Counted from the first letter of the stretch, positions 35,483-46,060 are shown. The stretch is 64,000 nt of DNA from Romanomermis culicivorax (GCA_963922205.1 CAWUHX010000014.1:866001-930000), one strand, 5' to 3'. The notes: generated by a model from the sequence alone, not told the origin. Made by a program: numbers and translations.

Positions 35483-36083
35483 ATGCGTTCTTGTATAATG
35501 ATTACAGCGACGATCATCGCCTTCATGGTATAATTTGCTAGAATTTCACCTTTACAATTATCATTTGATTCTGTTTCAATTTAGGCTACATTTGTCTACT
35601 CAATGCCCGTTTCTAGTGGTAAGCTCCTTTTATAAAATGCATAACTTGGGATTATTCTACTTTTTTGTGTTTATGGGGGGTCGATAGGCTCGTTTCTGTT
35701 ACGCTTTTGGGCTGAAAATTCATGATTTCTTCTCAGTATTTTAGTTGAATTTGTGAGCAATAAATACCGAAAGGTTTATGGATATTGTTTTCCTCGTAAT
35801 TATTCTCATAATTTTACTTCAATAACGTTCCAAAATTTTGAAATATTCAAATCTGCGGTCAAGAATATGTTAGGAGTCAGTTTCTCCCAAATGTAGCCCC
35901 ATACACATGTATGCCTACATTACGACTAACTCCTGATACTCTTGAAATGCCGCTGTATTTGGTTTATAAATAATTTGATTGTTCTAGATGAGTACAATCA
36001 CGAGGAAAATGCGGAAAAAATCGGTACCCTTGAAGAAGAATTAGAGAAAGGTCGCGAAGCGTGTAATAAGGATTTCATTGAGA
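35483..36083 (+). CDS. Gene C: secreted two-cysteine paralogue, exons 1-3 only
   Basis: Exons 35483-35527, 35585-35618 and 35988-36083 match gene B exons 1-3 in length, phase and splice sites (introns 57 and 369 bp; GTAAGT follows exon 3). The product starts MRSCIMITATIIAF, has a signal peptide ending near SMPVSS, then TLEEELEKGREACNKDF. The frame is intact so far. No exon 4 or 5 is found downstream. About 20 bp after exon 3 a foldback element begins, followed by the gypsy element, so the 3' half has been pushed away or lost. Treat as a partial gene; a transcript might be terminated within repeats. Confidence 0.78.
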
Positions 36084-36105
36084 GTAAGTTTTATTAAGTT
36101 TTATC

Positions 36106-37345
36106 ATCGATATGTGTCGGATCTACGACAAAATGTCTCCAACAAAATGTCCCCAACCCCCACACAAAATGTCTCCGTACAAAATATCCACACAAATGAT
36201 CTCGAAACAAAATGTTCTCGTGCAAAATGTCTCCAACACAAAATGTCTCCATCAAAACGTCTATTTACGAAAATATTTCCAACTTATGGTCCCGGAACAA
36301 CAAAGGTACTTGTGGCCTTATTGGGGAAAAGGTTTTCGACAATTAAGAATTCAATAAATGCGGTCACTTTACATAAAAAAATTATTCCGAGTGTAAACAA
36401 GCGTATTTTCGGGATTTTTTGGTAAAGGAGTTTTCAACCGCGAGGGAATTCAACAGATGCTGTCCTTTTACACAAAAAATATCCTGAGTGTAAACAAATG
36501 CATTTCTGCGATTTTTGGACTGAGGGGTTTTCGGCTATGTAGAATTTGATAGATGCGGTCAAATCACACAAAAAACTATCCGGAGTGTAAACAAATGTAT
36601 TGTATTTCAAAGTTTACCGCCGTGACTGTGTTGGGCGATACTAGGGGAGTAGAAAGTATAGCCGACGATCCGAATTTGTATAACGTGCGGGGCGATACAA
36701 GGGGCTCACTTTCCAAAAATGCCTAAAAACTCTGTGAAGGCTGGCATAGAATATTCCTTCAATTATTTGGCGCCGAGCACCTTTCAACCTAGAATTTCAT
36801 TCAAGCATTACAGGGGGACCAGAAGTATCAACCAAATGAAAATTGAACAGTATGTTGCTGGTTAGCGGCCACTGCCTAGCGAGCGAAAGTATCGAGTGCA
36901 GAACGAATTGATTCTTGTTTTTGGTCGTTTTGATCATGCATGGCTCGGTGCAGGATAAAATGATGCACTCATGATTATCTAAGAGACTTATCCCACAATT
37001 ATAACTTTTAAACATTTTTGAATATTTTTAACAAATGTAAACAGGATGTAGAGAAATACCTTTGTTTATACAAAGGACAATTTTTTTTATAAAGTGACTG
37101 AATCGACTGAATTCCCCATTTTCAGAAATCCCTTCCCATGAAAATTGTGGAAATAGTTTGTTTATACTCAGGATAGTTTTTTGTGTGATGTGACTGCATC
37201 TATAAAATCCTCAATAGCCGAAAACCCCTCAGCCCAAAAATCGCAGAAATGCATTTGTTTACACTAAGGATAATTTGTGTGTAGAGTGACCACATCAGTT
37301 GATTTCCCTTGGATTGAAAACTCCTTCCACCAAAAAATTCCAAAA
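36106..37345. mobile_element. Foldback-like element with ~96-bp repeat arms
   Basis: The left arm 36300-36600 holds three ~96-bp units, each ending GAGTGTAAACAAA-like (about 36389, 36484, 36584). The right arm 37035-37345 holds three units in reverse (TTTGTTTA near 37062, 37159, 37255). The 430-bp interior is unrelated. The left end also carries an array of ACAAAATGTCTCC words (36120-36290), echoing the word arrays of other foldbacks. The repeat unit is shared with 17045-17415. No coding capacity is recognised. Confidence 0.75.
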
Positions 37346-37517
37346 AACTCCTTCCACCAAAAAAATCCTCGGCGGTAAGCATGTGCACCAAAGCAGTAGT
37401 CGGCATGGGGTACGCATACACCAGTGTGGGGAACGAAAATCGGTTTTGAAAGTCGATGATGGCGATGAACATTGAGTAAAGGTGGAAACGGCTGTGCGGC
37501 TTGGCCGTGTAATCGGA

Positions 37518-38240
37518 TTAGTTGATTTCGATTTCTTCAACGGATGTTTCCATATGGAATACCTCGTTGAAGATGATCGGGCCTAACGCGAACCGGTTGC
37601 AGACATACGTTAAGGGATCGCTGGCAAAAAACGGCTCGCGCTCGGGGATGCGATTCATCCAATCGGTGAGCCGCGATCGAGGGTTGCCGTCTGTACGGTA
37701 CCACATACAGTCGTAAAAAGCGGCGCGTGTTTAGGAATTCATATTTTGGGCGTGGCCAAGCAACAAGTCGTTAACATAGGCATATTCCACGGCTGAACAC
37801 GGCGAAGCCAAAAGCGCGGCCAACAGCATGAAAGAAGTTAGCCATCGGAACCAATCGCCATCCACCTGTAAAAAATTAAGAATGGTGGAGGGGTGATAAC
37901 GATAATGAGTACCCTGATAAGTTTGCTCCCCCAATGGCTGATCGGCGGCAACGCGTTCACTCCACACATCGTTCACTTTGTGCTGAATCGGTGGCAACGC
38001 TGGATCATCGTATTGGATGCGGTCTCGAATAGCCAGTTTGTACATCGGTGAAACCAGGAAATTGAGTAATTCGATGATCCGGTCGGAAAGGTTATTCTTC
38101 ATGGCCGAGGTGACGGCTGCTTGAAGGCGTTTCGGGTCATCAAATACTGATGGCGGTTGGAGTGCTGGATCTTCCTCGTCGGAGACGTCCGGTGACTTGT
38201 TCCACTCATCCTTCTGTTTCTTTTTCTTGTTCTTTGGCAC
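37518..38240 (-). pseudogene. ORF3 after integrase, unknown function
   Basis: A single frame of about 240 codons runs from 38240 to 37518, interrupted once by TAA at 37731-37733; coding text resumes directly after it. It overlaps the end of the integrase frame by about 35 bases. The N-terminus is lysine-rich and acidic. A hydrophobic segment (FMLLAALLASPCSAVEYA, about residues 137-155) could be a membrane anchor, and a polar region with [11 protein letters not shown] follows. Its position is that of env in errantivirus-type elements, but I recognise no envelope motif. Confidence 0.55.
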
Positions 38241-38775
38241 TTTTGGGGGTGGTGAGCAGCTTTGGATGAGTTGTACGCATTAAAACTTTGACGCTGCGGA
38301 AACTGTTGGGCACCGTTCCTAAACAAAAAGACCGACCATGGTCAGACGATGTGCAATCGTACATGAAAAATTTATAAGGGGAAAGAACTTCGTCTCGCAT
38401 AATCGCGGGAAGAGCGACTTGCGATATAGTGGGAGACACTCGATCGGCGGAGTCGGGGGGTAAAACATCGGACAACATGACCTTGTGAAAGGCAGCAATG
38501 ATGGTCTTGGCAAGGTGGTCGATTTTGGCGGCATGGCGTTGTAAGTAATATAATAAGCTGAAAGGCGAATGGCGCATAGCATATTTTGGCGGCATGGCGT
38601 TGTAAGTAATATAATAAGCTCCTAATAAGCTGAAAGGCGAATGGCGCATAGCTGTATGCAGCATGGCGTTGTAAGCGAATATGGCATATGGCAAGTATCG
38701 CTCCCAGTTGTCCGAGTCCTTGGCCGTGTACTTTTTCAGATGGGCGATCAATGTTTGATTGAAACGCTCGACCAT
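38206..38775 (-). pseudogene. Integrase C-terminal part (gypsy LTR-A)
   Basis: Begins with MVERFNQTL, where the glutamate of the D,D,E triad sits, and continues with [13 protein letters not shown], typical of gypsy integrase. A 61-bp tandem duplication (starting 38522 and 38583) repeats the HSPFSLL segment. The frame differs from the upstream integrase part. Confidence 0.75.
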
Positions 38776-38812
38776 TCCGTTGCACTGGGGGTGGCACGTT
38801 GCACACTACACA

Positions 38813-39952
38813 TTCCACCATTGTTGAGGCTTTTTGGTCAGGTATTGGGTGCGTGGAAACCCATTTTGTAAAAGAATCCTGAAAAACAATAATGTACGGG
38901 CGTTTCTCACCTACCGGGGAAATATTGACAATATCCGTTGCCACGATCTCGAAAGGATGTTTTGGTTGGATCGGCAGTAGCGGCGGGGGCAGTGACACTC
39001 CCGGCGTTGTCAGTTGACAAATCTTGCAGGTTTTTATCCAATCTTGAACGTTTTCTTCCATGCGGGGCCACCAAAAATGAGCTTTGATCGCTGCTAGCGG
39101 GCAGTTAGATCCTTGGTGGTTCGAAGTTTTTGTGCCATGGAATTGGTGTAGGGTTTGGTCGATCATAGATGCCGGAACGACTAGCTGGCGGGTGTCTTTG
39201 ATCTGGCGATACAGGAGACCATCTTCGGTGAAGAAAACTGTGGGGTGTTCTGCGGCATTTTCCGTTAGTTTAGTGGCATTGATTTTGGTTATGGCTGGAT
39301 CCGCGGCTTGTGCTTGTTTCAATTCCTCATGGCAAGCTATTGTAATGGCTTGGGCTGGAGGCGGCGCGTAGTCGGCGATTAATGGCATTGAATTGGAGAG
39401 TGTGGGTTGACTGATGATCTTTTTGGTCATTGCATGAGTGACTGCGTTAACCTCTAGGTCGACTTCTGTGGGCGGCAAGGCCGCTGCTGGGAGTATATTG
39501 GGTACCATTAAGTCGGCGGCCGATATTGCACCAGCAGGGTGAAAATCCTTATGGAAAATCTTGGCAGTTAGATTTTCGGTATTTGGAATCGGTGTTTTGT
39601 TGCCGTCATCTTTTCTGGATAAAAAACTGGCACAGGCGTTGTCTTTACCTTTAACGTATTCAACCTTATAATTGTAATCTTGGAGGCTTATCGCCAAACG
39701 TTGGAGGCGCGAATTTCGGTGCTTTTCATCTTTGAGCCGTTCGAGGGGATTGTGGTCGGTGCGGACAATAACTTTTTGGACATACATAGTGGCGGTACAT
39801 CCAGGAGCCATAGACAATGGCGAGGCATTCGCGCTCAGTCGTACTGTAGCGGGTTTCGGCATCGGTGAGTACATGGCTGTTATATGCGATGACCCATTGA
39901 TCGTTTCCATTTTCCTGATACAAAATTGCTCCAATGGCTGTTGTACTGGCAT
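38813..39952 (-). pseudogene. RNase H end and integrase core (gypsy LTR-A)
   Basis: The frame begins with misread text, then [13 protein letters not shown] and [15 protein letters not shown], the end of the RNase H/connection region. After a long linker the integrase zinc domain appears (H..H with CKICQ, around 39150-39010), then WWPRME and VATDIV with the first catalytic aspartate (near 38935), and a KWV strand. About 60 residues containing the second aspartate are deleted near 38800, which alone would inactivate it. The upstream RNase H core (FVIQTDAS, then TERECLAIV) lies at 40080-39770 in the reverse transcriptase frame. Confidence 0.82.
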
Positions 39953-40142
39953 CAGTTTGGATTACGAATTGAGCTTTTCCATCGTAGACCGGGTAGAGGA
40001 GGAAAGGCGAGGATGTGAGGGCTGTTTTGATACCATCAAATGCGGCGTGGTGTTTGTTTGTGGTGATATATTGAGCGTCTTTTCATAGGAGTCCGTACAA
40101 AGAACTGGACAAGGTCCCCAAGTTCAGGATGAATCGTTTGCA

Positions 40143-41525
40143 CTATTCTACTAAACCTAAAAAACTTTGCATACCTTTCTTGGTAGTCGGGAATGCGTAC
40201 TCGGTGATAGCCTTGACTTTCTCTGGATCGGCGGAGATTCTGCGGGTGCTAAGAAGGTGCCCCAAAAACTTGACTTGCAGCAGCAGGAATTCACATTTGT
40301 CTGGTCCAAGTGTGAGGTTAGCCGTGCGGAGGGTGTCGAAAACGATTTGTAAGTGCTCCAAATGTTCTCTGAACGAGTTTGAAAAAATTATAATATCATC
40401 GATATAAACGAGACAAATCTTCCAAATGTACAGGCGGAGGATTCTTTCCATAAGGCATTGGAATTCGGCAGGCCTGTTCTTTAATCTGAACGGCAGAACT
40501 TTGAACCGGAACAAACCTTCTTGGCAGATGAAAGTTGTTTTATGGCGCGAGTCGGTGTCGAGAGGTACCTGCCAGTACTCTCCTTTGAGATCCAATGTAG
40601 TGAAGAATTTTGCTTGTCCCATCGCGTCCAAAAAATCGTCAATGCGCAGGATCAGTAATTTGTCGCTGGGTGTGACATCCTTTATTCCGTGGTAGTCGAC
40701 AATGGGTCGCCAAGAGCCATCTTTCTTCTTTACAAGGAACAGTGGTGCGGCCCAGGGCCAAGGAGATTGTTCAATAAAGTCGTTGTCCTGCATTTCTTGT
40801 ATATGGCGGCATACTATTGGTCTTTGCTCCATGGCGGCGCGGTAGTAGTGACGAGATACGGGCTTTGCGGTGCCAGTGTCAATGCTGATGGTCAATTCAC
40901 TAGTGATAGTGGGTTTGTTGCCGAGGAGGCTGAAAACATCGTGGTTTTGGCGAAGCATAGAAAGGGCCTCTTTCTTTTGTGCAGCAGTGATGTATGTCTT
41001 TTCAGTCATCTTGTTCAAGGCGAACTCCAGTTTTTGTTGCGCGGTGTGGCAAGGGAACGATTTATCGAGGGTGGCGGGTTCATGGTCGGTCAGGTCGTGG
41101 TCTGCAGTGGTGGTCGCTACTTGGCAATCGACAGAGGATTCTGGGTGATGAAGCGTATGTTTTGCCATTGCGATGAGCTGGTTCGGGCGGAGTTTGATGC
41201 TATTCGGCGAATTATTGGTGAAAAGTAGCGGACAGTGACCATTGGTGACGTTGACAATTGCGGTTTCAATTGGAAGTTCGGCAGTGGCTGGCAGTTGCAC
41301 GATCACGTCTGGAATGGTCGCCGTTGTTGTGGGAAAAATGGTGCTGTTATTGCCGACGATGTGGCGAAATCGAAGTCGATACTTGGGCGACGAGGAAAAT
41401 TGGTTCGGCCAGCTCGGTAACCTCCAGCCGCCGGGCGGGCGGTTGGTGAGGACTAGGTTGAGCTTGGCCGGTTGGTTGTTCGGCCTCGATTCCTTTGGGT
41501 TGGCTGAAAATATCGGATTTATCAT
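40143..41525 (-). pseudogene. Reverse transcriptase (gypsy LTR-A)
   Basis: RT copies element RNA into DNA. The frame shows an upstream linker, then [19 protein letters not shown], the LDLKGEYWQ strand with the first catalytic aspartate (residue 312), and VYIDDI with the active-site pair (about 40406-40395), followed by LGHLLS. These are standard Ty3/gypsy RT blocks in the right order. The frame then stops at a TAG where family members continue, and a TGA follows about 60 bases on. The frame differs from that of the protease, so a frameshift lies near 41400-41525. Confidence 0.9.
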
Positions 41526-42033
41526 CGTAGAAACTTACTCGCTCATCTTTGGGGATTTCCTCTAGAATGTTATCATTCGCAGTGTTTAGGAACAATTCCA
41601 TTTGAGAGCAAACCGAAGCGATTACTTTGAGTGCCAGCCTTACGTCTTGGATTTCAATGTAATTTTCTTGGAAGTTCAAAATGGCATGGATATCCGGGTG
41701 TGCGAGAAAATTGATGCCGATGATACATTGATTGTTTCCGTCGTCGTCGAGGATTACACACTTGATCATATGTTCACCGAACGTGGATTCCATTGTAACG
41801 ACTACTGGACCATGAGCGTTGACAACAGCGCCATCGGCTACTTTGATTTTTCTGCAAATCGGGAGTTGAAGCAATTGCTTGTCGAAAGCGCATTTGACTA
41901 ATCCTGAGCACAATACGGAGCATTGGGCACTGGTGTCGATGAGCGCGTGTGCTTTGATGGCTCCGAGTTTGATGGGAATTTGGAAAGCTCCTGTAGAGGC
42001 GTATTTGCGAACGAAAATCTTTGAGGATGGCAT
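41347..42033 (-). pseudogene. Retropepsin (gypsy LTR-A)
   Basis: Aspartic protease that would process Gag-Pol. Residues 28-40 read AHALIDTSAQCSV: the active-site triad normally D-T/S-G is D-T-S here (about 41937-41929), a change expected to impair activity. Later IIGINFL matches the conserved C-terminal retropepsin strand. The frame has no stops across 228 codons. Confidence 0.85.
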
Positions 42034-42143
42034 TAGATTATCGATTTGGCAGATGGACGAGCGAAAGTGACACGGGTCTTGAAAAGCGTGGCTGGTCGCG
42101 TTCCAACATACTATTCCCGGGCTTACAATCAGTGCAGCGGACC

Positions 42144-44760
42144 CTATTTCTTAAGAACCGATGACCATATTGGGGACAGAAGTCGATTGATTGATAGCGC
42201 ACATTTCGAGGGCGGGCGTTGATACGGCGGTGGGTGGTGGTAACGCAGGTAGGGCAAGTTGTAGCTTGGAGGACTGAGAACTGGCATGCGATGAATCTGT
42301 AGGTGTTGTAACATATGGGGCTGGCACAACATTGTAGTGAATGTGTTGTTCCCATGGGGCTGGGAATTGATGATTCGGGTAAACAGCGTAGGTATTCTGA
42401 ACAAAATCATTCGCACGCTGTATAGAGTTACCTTCATAAAAATAATTTCGCACGCCGGGGGAGTGGTTTGTGCCTCTCTGGGGCGGTGCTCCGCGGCGGG
42501 GTCGCCAATCGCGTTGGCCACAAATATCGTTGGAATTGGTTCGAAAGTCGGTTTGCCGTGAATGGGCGGTGTAGGTTGGACGGTTGGTTTCTTGCCAAGT
42601 TATTTGTTGAGCGTTTTGCCGCTTGAGCCAGAAGCAATCTTCAGTGTTGAGGGTGCGGGATTTGTGGGCATCGCACCAAAGACCAGTGGGTTGCGTGATG
42701 CGAGAGCAGTCTCAGCTTGCGGATTGGTCGAAACGATTTGCGTATGGCTCTCTGGTTTGAGATTGATGGCGAGGGCTTTTTTGCCTATCATTGGGTAAAT
42801 TTTCTTCAGGGCGTTGGCGGGATTTTTGTTCTTCGTAGTCCCGATCATATCTCTGAATCAATTGTTCTAAAAGCAGCTTTGTGCGCAGTGGCGGTTGCCG
42901 AGGTTGTTCTAGCCGCTGCAGTTGGAACGAGACGAATTTAGTGGGTGGTGGTACCGAATTTGGAGGGCCATGGTCTGTTGAAAGGGAGCAGTCGCAATAG
43001 CGGTTCTGGGGGCGATCCATGCTGCAGCGACGGTCAAAATGGCAATCAAAGGGCTGCGGCAGCATCTGCAGTTGCACTTCCGGATTGGCTTGGTTCAGGA
43101 GGATAGGTCGTTTCGCGGTTCTAATTTCGGCTTTGGTTGCATTGAGGACACTACCGGCTTTAGCTATGGTGTTGGCCAATTGTTGGACATTCATAAAACT
43201 TTTCACTTGTTCGCCAATTGTTAATAGATAGAAAACAGGCATTTTTGTCAAAAAAGTGTCAATTACTTGTTTGTGCCGAAAGGTTTGGTCTTCATGCTGA
43301 TACAATAATTGTACATAAGTCATCACCTTACTCAAAAACGTGGCGGGTTCCTCTCTGACTTCGGGGGTGATTGATGCCAGCTCACGTTTGAGAGTCATTT
43401 GATTGCAATCCAGCACTAATTGGAACACGAGCAAATTTTTGGGGTCTTCCTATCGCCTCATGTCTTGGATCAGGTCGCTCGGTGTATCGCGGGTAAGTCG
43501 ACGGAGTGGGCTCATCTTTACATGGTTGGAGGCATCATATCTAAACTCGTTTTCCAGACGAATGAAGAAGCGTAATAGGCGTTTATTCATCGCGGCACGA
43601 TCAATAATCAACGGGTGCATATTGTCGACAATTGTTCTGATGCGGCTGTCTTCTTCGCAGTGAGATGTGTGTGGCATTTCGTACCGAGGCTGCGGATGGT
43701 CATAATAATCATCTGGCAGATAATCCGAGAAGCCAAGATGATTTGCTGCGGTCGGTTGGCGTCTTTGAGGAGCGGAACGGGGTAATTCTTCTTCGCTGCG
43801 TGCGGTACGGGAAAATTCGTTATTATATAGGGTATCCGTGGATGGCACTTTAGGCTTAGCCTGGAATGGGGGTCGACCAAAGACCTGAGCCGGTTCAGTT
43901 TCACGGAGAGTTTCGTTTGGGATGTAAATATCTCACGTTTCGTCGCCCTGAAACCGTGAGGACACCGGCGGTGGTCTTGGTGTGGGCGGGTTGCGCGCAT
44001 TAGTTGAGGCGGCGGTCATCGAAATCAACTGTTGCATTTGTTCTGCAAGGGCAGCGAAGTGCACATTTGTAGCTTTAGTTTGTTCTTGAATTTCATGTTG
44101 AACACGTAATTGTTGAGCTTGAAATTGATCTGAAATGGCGTGGATAATTTGATCAATCGTTTGTACCGTAGGAACATTGTTGGTTATACATGCCGCGGCT
44201 TTGCTGAGTTGATCCAACACATCGCGTGCTTCCATTCGAAAATTATGAACTTCATTAGCATTTGCGATTGCTAGGCTGCTGCAGTGGTTGTGTATCAAAG
44301 CGCGGGTGGTGGCTGGGGCCTGCGGTGGATCAATATTGATGGAGGATTCGGAAGAGTCGGTTCTGGCGATGGTTTGATCATTGCTACCTTGGGCGGCGTT
44401 GCCTGGCGGCGGTATTTGTGATACGGCCGGCACGTTAGGACAAATGACGGCGGCAATAAGAGGGTTTTGATTTAGAGATGGGGGCGTTCATGTATTGGCT
44501 GTCGCTGTGGTTGTGGGAATGAGCGGTTCTTGCGGTTGTGCAGTCCCATCCAACACAGGGGTACTGAAAGTAGACAAGGGCGGATTATGGGGCTGGAGGC
44601 TTACTGTGGGTACCACTGATGATTGTGCAATATTCGTCAGCTGCGGCAATAGCATTTGATCAAAACTCAATGCAGGGCGCACAGCTGTGGCAGCGTTGGG
44701 GGAGCTGGACCGCAATGGGAGGTGTGTGAAATCCGGGGGCGTATGGCTTAGGTTTGGCAT
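42144..44760 (-). pseudogene. Gag polyprotein (gypsy LTR-A)
   Basis: One minus-strand frame runs from ATG 44760 to 42712 and is interrupted only by TGA (44488-44490), TGA (43933-43935) and TAG (43450-43452). It ends at a fourth stop at 42712-42714, with matching text continuing beyond it. The N-terminal third is Pro/Thr/Gln-rich. A capsid-like helical region spans roughly 43500-43050, and Arg/Gln-rich text follows. Near 42665-42620 the same frame gives [15 protein letters not shown], a zinc-knuckle-like C-x2-H-x9-C in which one ligand is replaced by Leu. Gag would form the particle. Confidence 0.75.
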
Positions 44761-44881
44761 TTTTTTCGAAGGGTATAATAGCCTTTCTTGTAACCTTGGG
44801 CGCAGCTACGGCGAGGTCGAATTTTGAAACTTTCGGGCGTGTTCAGATGCAACGCAATGGCGGGGAAAGAAAGCCTACAAT

Positions 44882-44895
44882 CCAAGCAGTCACCA
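44882..44895 (-). promoter_or_regulatory. Candidate primer-binding site
   Basis: One base after the LTR end the minus strand reads TGGTGACTGCTTGG. Its TGG start complements a tRNA CCA end. I could not assign the tRNA. Confidence 0.45.
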
Positions 44896-44896
44896 G

Positions 44897-45467
44897 CGTT
44901 GTATTTGTAGGTGGGTCAGCGGCTGATGAGTCACAGGCAGGATTGGGATTCCAGGGTTCGTCCTTAATGTATGTGTTTCCCACACCCACGTTTACCGGAT
45001 TAGCTTAATTAATTATCTTAAACCCGACGCTAATTATCCCACCAATTAAGGAAAAAAGACGAGTTTCCTTAATTGTCTCCCTTATTGTGTAAAACCGGAA
45101 GGAGAGAATTTTCTACCTTTATATTACACAATAAAAACAAACAATAACTTACGTACAAAACGAGAGCGGGCGAGAAAAAAAAAGAAAATGATCAATTCCC
45201 ACGCACTGGGATGAGAAAAAGAAGGCTGCGTAGTGGGAGGCGACAAGTGGCGAAATATAATAGTGGCCGGGGGGTACACACTTAGTATATAAAACACACG
45301 ACAGTAATAAAAAGAATAATAATGGAGAGAGACCAGTGCACACGTACCCACGTGCGCTACAGTAAGACTGCTGCTAATGGTCCGCGTTGCTTGCTCCACT
45401 TGCCACCTGCGGGCCTCATACGCGCTTTGACAAAATAATAGAAATGGGCGGAAAACACACTACAACA
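44897..45467 (-). repeat. 5' LTR of gypsy element LTR-A
   Basis: On the minus strand it starts TGTTGTA and ends TACAACG (one mismatch from the solo LTR's TACAACA). At 571 bp it is longer than the 487-bp solo LTR, with differences mainly in the middle. The LTR start abuts a broken FB1 element, indicating insertion into its terminal repeat. Confidence 0.88.
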
Positions 45468-46022
45468 TGCACATCTGCTACTGTAGTCACATCCTTCTAC
45501 CTAGGGCACATCAGCTGCATTCTGCTGAGGTGTATAAGTAACAGGTTACATTTACTTTTTGCGTTGAACAACCTAGGCAGGATTTCATTAATATACAGTA
45601 TGCATTTACAATTTATTCAGCTCATTTAATTTGTTTACCAGTTAGATGGTGCATGTCCCATGAAAATTAAAAATTTCATTTGTTAAAAATTGAGAAATAA
45701 GCAGTTGCAAATGATGCACATCAAAATTTTTAATTTGCCTCGTATTTTCAGAAGTAAATGCAAGAAATTGTGTTCTGCCAAATGTGTGCCATGAACTAAG
45801 ATGCAGTGATTTGTTGTTCTGGTCCCAAGGTTATCCAAATAATTTTAGATAGAAATGGCACAATTGTCATGGATCCATGTTTGCTGAAAATAATCAGTCC
45901 TTGGTCTACTCGGGAGGTATATTCAACAATAGTTTTTTATATTTTTAACTCAAAATTATAAAATATTCGAAAATAATTCAGAAAAGTCTTTAAAAAAGTC
46001 AAAAAACGTTATTATAAAAAAT
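45468..46022 (-). mobile_element. Foldback-like element FB1, copy 3 (half)
   Basis: The reverse complement matches about 430-930 of copy 1: CCTCCCGAGTAGACCAAGG, TTTTCAG, GGATCCATG and the GTGTTCTGCC text all recur. The 18-bp terminal words survive at 45471-45530. The gypsy LTR begins directly inside this terminal repeat. The other half is missing from the far side of the gypsy element. Confidence 0.78.
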
Positions 46023-46060
46023 GAGAAAGTACATGTTACAGATATAGATATATAGCTCAG

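Larger units (their letters stand above)
30680..36085 (+). repeat. Segmental duplication, copy 2 (interrupted; carries gene C)
   Basis: Blocks matching 18105-21000 occur at 30680-30880 and again from about 32330 to 36085. Between them lie unrelated insertions (a word array at 31353-31686 and a 200-bp repeat at 31784). LTR-B copy 2 and a further 200-bp repeat interrupt the AAGAT word array. Identity with copy 1 is highest from 34985 to 35620. Confidence 0.75.
37518..45467 (-). mobile_element. Decayed Ty3/gypsy LTR retrotransposon (family LTR-A)
   Basis: Reading leftward, the order is 5' LTR (45467-44897), a primer-site-like string, gag, retropepsin, reverse transcriptase with YIDD, RNase H, integrase, then an extra ORF3. 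No 3' LTR is found to the left of 37518, so that end is lost. Multiple stops and frameshifts show it is inactive. The region is visibly more GC-rich than its surroundings. A solo LTR of the same family lies at 11571-12057. Confidence 0.9.

Noticed and set aside
37518..45467. Active gypsy element
   Set aside because: One LTR missing, integrase second aspartate deleted, multiple stops and frameshifts.
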